Of a DNA stretch of 64,000 bases, positions 61,614 to 64,000 are shown in pieces. The notes below the pieces were generated by a model. The model was not told the DNA's origin. It saw only the letters and a list, made by a program, of their open reading frames with translations, and made no database searches. The first letter of the stretch is position 1; each line of letters opens with the position of its first letter. This stretch comes from an uncultured bacterium (GTDB taxonomy: Bacteria > Verrucomicrobiota > Lentisphaeria > Victivallales > UBA1829): positions 46,772 to 110,771 of the forward strand of contig CASEYW010000159.1 in the NCBI GenBank assembly GCA_949292215.1. The letters are read 5' to 3'. The translations under genes and the position numbers were made by a program.

Positions 61614-63761
61614 GTGTGGAAGTTTTTGAAATCAGGCTTTTTTGCGGAAGCATTTTTTCTGGGAATCTTCATTCTTTCAGTTTACACGGAACTGTTTCGT
61701 ACCGTGATGTCTTCCACAGGCGGTTCTGAGTACATTCTGCCTGCGGTTGCAATTCCGGTGATGCTGATTGCTTCTCTGACTTCAATTCTTCTTCTGATTC
61801 CGCGAAAAACAAAACGGGGTGCCGCATTTGAATTTTTATATCTTCTTTGCGGTTATCTTCTGACTGTTTTCGTGTTGAGTCTTCTTCTCCTGATCTGTGT
61901 TTCTTCAACGGTTGACATTCGCAGAAATCTGATTTTTCCGGAATCGGATGGTCTTCTTCTGTTGATTTATCTTCTGGCGTCAGCCATTGCCGGAGCCTCC
62001 ACAGGACTTGTTTACGGGACGTTTTTCAGTCGCGGTGCATTGTATGAAGAAAATGAAAAGTTCATTTACGGAACTTTGAGCGGTTTTGTAACTGGAGCTG
62101 CGCTGATTCAATTGATTTCCTGTTTTTCTTTTCAGGGATCGTTTGCCTGTCCGATAGCAGCCGGAATTATTTTTCTGTGTATTGCTTTGAGAAATGAAAT
62201 TTGGAAGCTGAATTTGAAATTGATGACCAAAGGAGTCGTGGTCTGTCTCTTTCTGTTCTGTCTTGCGATATTTTCCGCAGGAGTGTTTCTGATAGTAAAG
62301 CATGCGCCGCAGCGTTTTTTCCAACGTTTTCTGGATTCCTCTATCGGTAAATATGAATTCAGTGAATATGGGATTTTTTTCAATGGCAAAACACGCAGAT
62401 TGTATGAATACGCATTTGATTTTGACAAGATGCTGATTCTGGTATCCAGTCTCCAGAACAACCGGTCCGGACAGAAAGCGCTTCTGATCACAAATCCAGG
62501 AACCTCTCTGGCTGTATCCATGGAGATCATGCCGCATATTGAACAGGTCGATGCCCTGGTGCCGGATGCTGTTGCTGCCGGGATGATTTCCTCTTCTCTC
62601 TTTCCGAAAAACAAGATTAAAATGTCCACTGCCGATCCGATTGAATTTCTGAAACGGAAACCGAAAAAATACGATCTTGTTGTCATTGGTATTTCCGAGA
62701 TCTATTCTCTCGGGATGCACCGTTATTATATGCTGGAAACGATTCAGGAGGCTGAAAGAAAAATGAAACCGGATGCAGTCTTTGCCATGCGTCTTCCAAA
62801 TCCTCCCGGGTATTCTGAAGAGGCTGTGGAAATCCTGCGTGCCGGGATTATCGCTACTGTAAAGCGCGTATTCAGAAATGTTGTTTTTACTACGGGAAGA
62901 ACGGGAATTCTCATTGCCTCGAATGGAAACAGATTGACCTTGTCTCCGGATATTCTTGAAAAAAGACTTGAAAAACTGACGGGAGGCAGAAAGGTGGCTC
63001 CATCCGGCTTGTTTTATATTGTAGGAAATCTGCTTCTGGCTGAATCCGGAAGCGCGGATACCGGTAAGGAATTCCAGGGATCGGAAAGCCGGGAGTTCAA
63101 TCCGGAAGTTGTCCGGTTGAGCTGGCGGAACAATCCACTTTTTTCCGGAAAAAAATTCAAACTTCCGCTGAAATTTTATGATTTTATTCTGAAACACTGG
63201 ATTTCTGTTTTTGCGGGACTTTTTTTCCTGTATCTTCTGCTTCGCTATTTTCTTTCTTTCCGACTTGACGTGAAAATGTTGTTCACTTCATTTGAAAATG
63301 GATTTTATACGCTTGGAACATTTTCTCTGCTTCTGTTCCTGTTTCAGGTGAAAACGGGTACCCTGTATGCCAATCTGCCGTATCTGATCGGTATTTTTTC
63401 TGCGGGAGCTGTTTCCGGCGGTGTTCTTTCCGGACGGGTGGAAACGACGCGGATCATTCATTTTGTTGCCGGCATTCTTCCTATTCTGATTTCCCTGTGT
63501 TCTCTATTTAGCAGTCAATATGCTTTTCTTTCGCTTTTTGCATCTTCAGTTGTTGTCGGGATCTGCAGTGGATACGCCTATTTCAATTTCCGCAGAAAAA
63601 GCGGGGATGGCCTGTTTTCCGTTCTGATTCCGCCAATGACTTTATTCGGGGCTTCGTTCGGTATTTTTATTGTCACCGCTCTTGCTCTTCCTGCTGGTGG
63701 ATTGCCTGTTGCGGTTGTTCTGCTTTGTTTGAGCCGAATTTCCAGAGTCGTCAATGGATGA
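61614..63761 (+). CDS. Polytopic membrane protein with degenerate spermidine-synthase-like domain
   Basis: A 715-aa protein. About eight N-terminal helices (FFLGIFILSVYTELF, LPAVAIPVMLIASLTSILLL, LLTVFVLSLLLLICV and others) are followed at about 290-460 by a Rossmann-like domain that aligns with spermidine synthase (KALLITNPGTSLAVSMEI, DPIEFLKRKPKKYDLVVIGI, YYMLETIQEAERKMKPDAVF), and then by about six more helices. The glycine-rich SAM loop and acidic residues of true synthases are replaced (TNPGTS for GGGDG; no EID; DLVVIG lacks the Asp), so it is probably not an active synthase. The start is a GTG with AAGAGAG upstream. Membrane-embedded proteins with this kind of fused domain exist in other bacteria; their function is unclear. 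Confidence 0.7.
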   Translation: MWKFLKSGFFAEAFFLGIFILSVYTELFRTVMSSTGGSEYILPAVAIPVMLIASLTSILLLIPRKTKRGAAFEFLYLLCGYLLTVFVLSLLLLICVSSTVDIRRNLIFPESDGLLLLIYLLASAIAGASTGLVYGTFFSRGALYEENEKFIYGTLSGFVTGAALIQLISCFSFQGSFACPIAAGIIFLCIALRNEIWKLNLKLMTKGVVVCLFLFCLAIFSAGVFLIVKHAPQRFFQRFLDSSIGKYEFSEYGIFFNGKTRRLYEYAFDFDKMLILVSSLQNNRSGQKALLITNPGTSLAVSMEIMPHIEQVDALVPDAVAAGMISSSLFPKNKIKMSTADPIEFLKRKPKKYDLVVIGISEIYSLGMHRYYMLETIQEAERKMKPDAVFAMRLPNPPGYSEEAVEILRAGIIATVKRVFRNVVFTTGRTGILIASNGNRLTLSPDILEKRLEKLTGGRKVAPSGLFYIVGNLLLAESGSADTGKEFQGSESREFNPEVVRLSWRNNPLFSGKKFKLPLKFYDFILKHWISVFAGLFFLYLLLRYFLSFRLDVKMLFTSFENGFYTLGTFSLLLFLFQVKTGTLYANLPYLIGIFSAGAVSGGVLSGRVETTRIIHFVAGILPILISLCSLFSSQYAFLSLFASSVVVGICSGYAYFNFRRKSGDGLFSVLIPPMTLFGASFGIFIVTALALPAGGLPVAVVLLCLSRISRVVNG

Positions 63762-63771
63762 AAGTTTCATG

Positions 63772-63817
63772 ATCCGTCAATGACGGTTCAAAAGCTCGTC
63801 ATTTTCAATTGACGGAT
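63772..63817. repeat. Nested inverted repeats downstream of the 715-aa gene
   Basis: ATCCGTCAAT (63772-63781) pairs with ATTGACGGAT (63808-63817), and TGACG (63781-63785) with CGTCA (63797-63801). The 5' arm is also itself part of the palindrome CCGTCAATGACGG (63774-63786). It lies 11 bp after the stop codon and may end the transcript, although the T-run after it is interrupted. Confidence 0.45.
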
Positions 63818-63883
63818 TGGAGCAGTTTCTTTCTTCTATAAATTATCTGTTTTAATGATTTTAGAACTTATCAACTAATAATA

Positions 63884-64000
63884 TCATAACGGAGGATAAA
63901 TTGCCATAATTTTATTCATCGTTATCATCATAGCTGCCAAGTACAGCAAGGCATTGTATGCGCAGGCGGTTTTTTCGTATCTGACATGAATTTTTCTGAA
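63884..64000 (-). mobile_element. 3' end of an IS transposase gene (IS5-like), cut by window edge
   Basis: On the minus strand the frame enters at the window edge and ends at a stop at 63884. It reads FRKIHVRYEKTACAYNALLY and then LAAMMITMNKIMAIYPPL. The R-[FY]-E-K followed by a helix of Ala/Leu is the usual C-terminus of IS5-family (DDE) transposases, whose last conserved motif is R-x(3)-R-[YF]-E-[KR]. The element's outer end must lie between 63787 and 63883, but its terminal repeat cannot be fixed without the other end. Only 38 codons are visible. Confidence 0.7.

Noticed and set aside
1..64000. CRISPR arrays, tRNA and rRNA genes, prophage genes
   Set aside because: No regularly spaced direct repeats, no tRNA-like T-arm/anticodon patterns in the intergenic gaps, no rRNA-like stretches and no phage structural proteins were seen.

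Overview
This window looks like chromosomal DNA of a Lentisphaerota (Victivallis-type) bacterium. The evidence is indirect. There are two prepilin-like proteins with the FT[ML][15 protein letters not shown]...[10 protein letters not shown]-terminus, each placed beside large secreted glycoside-hydrolase-type proteins. There are several fused GntR-type sugar regulators, and housekeeping genes of ordinary bacterial type. No rRNA, tRNA or CRISPR array was seen.

Layout. (1) 1-11.2 kb is a carbohydrate-use region: the 3' part of a GntR/LacI-type regulator, a DUF5107 protein with a TPR tail, a TIM-barrel hydrolase-like protein, a second GntR/LacI-type regulator behind a clear sigma70 promoter, a pseudopilin, a secreted GH5 enzyme, a GH27 alpha-galactosidase and a small Cys-rich protein. 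(2) 11.3-16.1 kb is housekeeping: acyl-ACP thioesterase, leuA, a D-Ala-D-Ala carboxypeptidase and a sugar-phosphate isomerase/epimerase-like protein. (3) 16.2-22.4 kb is one long operon: an ABC-2 type transporter (one ATPase, two permeases) interleaved with two membrane-anchored proteins of unknown function, ending in an OppC/DppC-like permease. An exported alpha/beta hydrolase follows. (4) 23.9-41.1 kb is a second carbohydrate region. A leftward operon encodes a 1241-aa clan-A hydrolase-like protein with CBM9-like domains, a pseudopilin, a 1429-aa secreted protein and a 350-aa secreted protein. A divergent regulator with a solute-binding-protein-like domain is followed by a heparinase II/III-like protein. 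A GH2 beta-glucuronidase-like gene broken by a frameshift and a divergent AraC regulator close the region. The heparinase-like protein next to the beta-glucuronidase-like gene suggests a uronic-acid-containing glycan as substrate. (5) 41.2-49 kb concerns metals: a zinc-ribbon membrane protein and a lipoprotein with a DnaJ-like Cys-rich tail, then a yybP-ykoY (Mn2+) riboswitch with overlapping terminator ahead of a P-type ATPase of the Ca2+/Mn2+ (SPCA/PMR1) type. (6) 47.4-54.1 kb: ROK kinase, Ppx/GppA, Ppk1, QueC and a HI0933-like flavoprotein, tightly packed with overlaps. (7) 54.1-64 kb: recF and dnaN read leftward. Beyond dnaN lies a 600-bp gene-free stretch with DnaA-box-like sites and an AT-rich block, and then rightward genes (SIS isomerase, uppS, cdsA, Lrp, aminotransferase, two proteins of uncertain role). 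The + strand is C-rich over G to the left and G-rich over C to the right in the lines I counted, so this stretch is a good oriC candidate. The right edge enters a transposase gene.

The most promising undescribed elements are the recurring regulator-pseudopilin-secreted hydrolase modules, the two-gene zinc-ribbon/DnaJ-like lipoprotein unit, the ABC operon with its internally duplicated anchor protein, and a 106-bp structured element at 47178-47283. All calls come from reading the sequence; no database search was run.
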